Assembly (NCBI GenBank): GCA_051745635.1
Contig: JBNJEH010000068.1
Span: 1 to 15,902, forward strand
Origin: Brumimicrobium sp051745635
GTDB lineage: Bacteria > Bacteroidota > Bacteroidia > Flavobacteriales_D > Crocinitomicaceae
DNA: 15,902 bases
Direction of reading: 5' to 3'
This document shows, piece after piece, positions 13,397 to 15,902 of this stretch. Numbering within the stretch: position 1 is the stretch's first letter; each line of letters begins with the position of its first letter. Position numbers and translations under genes: made by a program. Below the pieces are notes generated by a model that searched no databases, was not told the origin of the DNA, and saw nothing but the letters and a program-made list of their open reading frames with translations.

Positions 13397-14716
13397 TTAA
13401 TCTGGTAATTTACTTATCTGATTTGCTAGTTTTTTAGTCAGTTCAACCCTTGAATAGTTGAGATAATTGCTGTCTTCGATCTTTTTACTCGTTTGGTTAT
13501 GCGCTTTCCAGTAGTTGAACTGCTCCTTTAAAAATGTCTTGATACCGTCCGTATCTTCGTAGTCGTACATGTCGGACCTTCCACAATTTTTTAGAATTTT
13601 TGAGGCGTTGCCGTCTGTTGGACCGATGGCCAAAATGGGGTTCTGAGAAGCGAGGTATTCGAATATTTTTCCCGTCAGAATCAATTTGTTGTTTGCTGCT
13701 TGCGGTATCGGTAAAAGTAATGCGTTCGCTTTAAACATAATCTTTACAGCCTCGCGATGTTTCACGAAGGGATGTACTTCCAGCAAATGTTCAATTTTAT
13801 GAGTGGTAATGCTATGTTTAATCGTTTCGTTCAGGCTTCCTGTAATGGATAATTTAAAATTTTCGGAAAATCCCTCTACTTCATTACTCAACTCGAAGAG
13901 TGCTTTCCAAAGGCTGGTGGTATTCTGACTTATTTTGTAATTGCCGACATAACAAAGTTGAAATTGATCAGTTGGAGCCGGTCTGTTGTTTTTGGGTAAA
14001 CCTTCATTGTCGAACCCGTTTGGAATAACGGCAACGTTGGAAGCTCCATATTTTTCAGCAAACTCCTCTTTCATTCCTTCGCTCACGACGATGAGCTGGT
14101 CGCATTTCGTGATAACCGCTTTTTCATAGTGCTCATTTTTGAAAGCAGACTTTTTGGATCTGTTCAAATATTTTTCGTAAGCAATTGTTGTCCAGGGATC
14201 CCTGAGGTCTGCGATCCAGTTGATGTCCAGCTTATTTTTTAATTTCAGACCAATTAACTGGCTGCTGTGCGGAGGACTCGTCGTAATCACTGTGGATATA
14301 TCGTGTTTTTTGATGATTCTCTTTGCGGCTCTGTATGCATAAGCATTCCAGTATACTCTGGCATCGGGTATCATGACGTTTGAACGGACGAATCGGCCTA
14401 ACCGTTTGACTGGTGACGATGATTTTGTTTCGATTGAACCGAAAGGGATGCCCTCTTTTTTCTTGCCCGTCGTGAGCAGCGAATAAATCTGAAGCGGTTC
14501 AAAAGTGGATGTTTTATGTACTTCTATATGTTCCACTTCTTTGAGCAAATCGTTGTCTATTGAAGGATAAGAGGCTTTTTCGGGATCAACAGTGAGCACG
14601 ACGGGTACAATATCGTAACGCTCTAAATATTTCGCAAAATACGCCCAGCGCTGTACGCCACTTCCTCCACTCGGCGGCCAGTAATACGTGATGATGAGTA
14701 CGCGCTTTTGTGCCAT
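13397..14716 (-). CDS. GT4-like glycosyltransferase (GT-B fold)
   Basis: This 439-residue protein has the two-domain GT-B layout. The N-terminal domain begins VLIITYYWPPSGGSGVQRW (6-24), the glycine-rich acceptor-side loop, and has DLRDPW near residue 170. The C-terminal domain starts near VIPNGFDNEGLP (about 229-240) and has the donor-binding region GKIFEYLASQNPILAIG, with the Glu of the E-x(7)-E type motif. No membrane segment is visible, so it acts at the cytoplasmic face. The sugar and acceptor cannot be told. AAGGA lies 9 bases before the ATG. It is the first gene of the glycan-type trio; a 124-base gap separates it from the deacetylase. Confidence 0.85.
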   Translation of the reverse strand: MAQKRVLIITYYWPPSGGSGVQRWAYFAKYLERYDIVPVVLTVDPEKASYPSIDNDLLKEVEHIEVHKTSTFEPLQIYSLLTTGKKKEGIPFGSIETKSSSPVKRLGRFVRSNVMIPDARVYWNAYAYRAAKRIIKKHDISTVITTSPPHSSQLIGLKLKNKLDINWIADLRDPWTTIAYEKYLNRSKKSAFKNEHYEKAVITKCDQLIVVSEGMKEEFAEKYGASNVAVIPNGFDNEGLPKNNRPAPTDQFQLCYVGNYKISQNTTSLWKALFELSNEVEGFSENFKLSITGSLNETIKHSITTHKIEHLLEVHPFVKHREAVKIMFKANALLLPIPQAANNKLILTGKIFEYLASQNPILAIGPTDGNASKILKNCGRSDMYDYEDTDGIKTFLKEQFNYWKAHNQTSKKIEDSNYLNYSRVELTKKLANQISKLPD

Positions 14717-14898
14717 TTTTTTAATTCCTTTTTGATGATCAACCTTTGTAGTTGCAAGATAAGAACTCGGTGGTTACACGGCGCGATTTTAGTCGGGAAT
14801 TTTTTATTTGTTTTTTAACAATAGAATTTATAGTAAGTCTTGTTGCTCCCTGTATGAGTGGCTGTGATTTGCTGAATGCGCAACGGTTGATGAGCTGT

Positions 14899-15861
14899 TT
14901 ACTTTGAGGACTTGAGCTTCGCTCTCCGGCGTTTTTCGGCGCGGGTCATCGGTTGTTCGCGCTTGCTGCGTTTGCCGAAACTGAAAGCGTGGACAAATGG
15001 CATAACAAATTGACCGAGGAATGTCGTGGGCATTTTTTCTTGATCTTCAACGCCTAACTCGGGTTCATTTTCATCTTTTGGATAATAGAAAAAACCGAAG
15101 ATGTGATCCCATATCGTGAGCGTCGAGGCAAAATTAACGCCGTAGCGCATCGGACCGGCTTTGGCGTGATGCCAGTAATGGGTTTCTGGTGAAATAAAGA
15201 TGTAGTTGAACCACCGCGCGTTCACTTTTACGTTACAGTGCGAGAAAAAGGTAAAAAACCAGCCAATCCACAGGTAAATCGCGATGAATTCAGCAGCTGA
15301 GAAATTCAAAAACAAGAAAGGGAGGAATAACAGCGGTTTAAAAACAATGTACTCCATCCAGTGGAAATGGCGCGTTGAGGCGAAACCGAGTTCTTCTTGA
15401 GCGTGATGTATTTTGTGAAAGTTCCAGAGAAAATCGACGCGGTGAAGCAGGAAGTGACCGAACCACTGCATGAAGTCCATGAGTAAAAATACGACGATAA
15501 ACTGCACGATAAAAGGCGTTGCTTTCAGGTCGAACAGCACGGGCGAGGCAATACCGATGGCCTCGAGTCCTCCGCGAAATAAATATTCGACTGTCGACGC
15601 GAGTGCGAAAAAACCGAAGAGCAGGAGGAGGTAATCGATAAAAATGACGTAAAAAATATCCAGCCAAAATCCTTTTCTGGAGGTCACGGAGTACTTTTGT
15701 TTTTTGGGAAGTGCCAGCTCCAGTACAAAGGTCATCAAACATATCGCCGGAATCATATAATAGGGGTTGTCCCAGGCGGGATTGGCGATTTGCGTCGAGA
15801 AACTATTTTTAAACGCGGCGAAATACTGACCAAATAATTCGAATATGTTTACATCTTCCAT
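14899..15861 (-). CDS. Sterol desaturase/fatty acid hydroxylase superfamily membrane protein
   Basis: The protein has 320 residues with four or more membrane helices (about 36-52, 65-92, 115-135 and 172-207). It carries the di-iron histidine clusters of the superfamily: HFLLH (136-140), HKIHHAQ (149-155), His165/His167, and HYWHH (228-232). These enzymes use O2 to hydroxylate or desaturate lipids. The bacterial substrate is unknown; carotenoid and fatty-acid hydroxylation are the usual options. The C-terminus is a basic tail rich in Lys/Arg (about 296-320). A TAnnTTTG box ends 7 bases before the ATG. The gap of 182 bases to the glycosyltransferase gene suggests separate transcription. Confidence 0.88.
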   Translation of the reverse strand: MEDVNIFELFGQYFAAFKNSFSTQIANPAWDNPYYMIPAICLMTFVLELALPKKQKYSVTSRKGFWLDIFYVIFIDYLLLLFGFFALASTVEYLFRGGLEAIGIASPVLFDLKATPFIVQFIVVFLLMDFMQWFGHFLLHRVDFLWNFHKIHHAQEELGFASTRHFHWMEYIVFKPLLFLPFLFLNFSAAEFIAIYLWIGWFFTFFSHCNVKVNARWFNYIFISPETHYWHHAKAGPMRYGVNFASTLTIWDHIFGFFYYPKDENEPELGVEDQEKMPTTFLGQFVMPFVHAFSFGKRSKREQPMTRAEKRRRAKLKSSK

Positions 15862-15868
15862 GGTTATA

Positions 15869-15876
15869 CAAAGATA
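15869..15876 (-). promoter_or_regulatory. TAnnTTTG -7 box of the desaturase gene
   Basis: The minus strand reads TATCTTTG, an exact consensus match, with 7 bases to the ATG at 15861. The spacing equals that of the methylase gene. Confidence 0.55.
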
Positions 15877-15902
15877 TAAAGCTTTGACTTATTTTAAAAA
15901 TA

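Noticed and set aside
15338..15742. 134-codon minus-strand frame
   Set aside because: It is a shifted reading of the desaturase gene, Arg-rich and without motifs.
1..15902. tRNA, rRNA or insertion-sequence transposase
   Set aside because: No cloverleaf pattern, rRNA-like segment or transposase motif was seen on either strand.

Overview
The window looks like chromosomal DNA of a Bacteroidota bacterium, probably a flavobacterium. It is AT-rich, and start sites carry the Bacteroidota -7 box TAnnTTTG with little Shine-Dalgarno sequence. Its proteins are typical of that phylum: a GldL-like membrane protein, a short secreted beta-barrel protein, a TPR/SpoIIE-type phosphatase and a CsbD-like stress protein. 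The species cannot be named from the sequence.

Positions 1-6400 form a defence-type accessory block. On the minus strand lie a 613-residue protein with a C-terminal PD-(D/E)XK nuclease fold and three SAP-like helical repeats, then two small membrane proteins, one of them frameshifted. Next is a complete CCWGG restriction-modification-repair cassette: a Dcm/M.EcoRII-type cytosine-5 methyltransferase (+), converging on a vsr mismatch endonuclease and an EcoRII-type restriction enzyme (-). The restriction stop and the original vsr start overlap as TAATG. A one-base change in an A7 run then throws the first 13 vsr codons out of frame. Two same-orientation copies of a structured repeat (1-83 and 6314-6385) bracket the block, and a degenerate piece lies at 2979-3000.

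Positions 6400-9210 are a repeat-rich zone with little coding. Several repeat modules are used in different combinations: module X at 6412 and 9007, module Y at 6529 and 7861, and a palindrome family at 6741 and 8175 in opposite orientation with a compensatory stem change. Among them sit an unlisted 58-codon gene, a CsbD-like gene with a strong hairpin downstream, a decayed AraC-family C-terminus and a secreted beta-barrel protein.

Positions 9210-11500 encode a membrane-anchored sensor/phosphatase: export signal, about seven 40-residue TPR units, a membrane helix and a SpoIIE/PP2C-type domain. From 15861 down to 11576 the minus strand carries a sterol-desaturase-like hydroxylase, a GT4-like glycosyltransferase, a PIG-L/LmbE deacetylase and a sulfotransferase. 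The last three suggest the edge of a cell-surface glycan locus.

Most of the window is recognisable. The least described items are the SAP-repeat nuclease, the slipped vsr in a CCWGG cassette with a CCWGG site in its methylase promoter, and the mosaic structured repeats.
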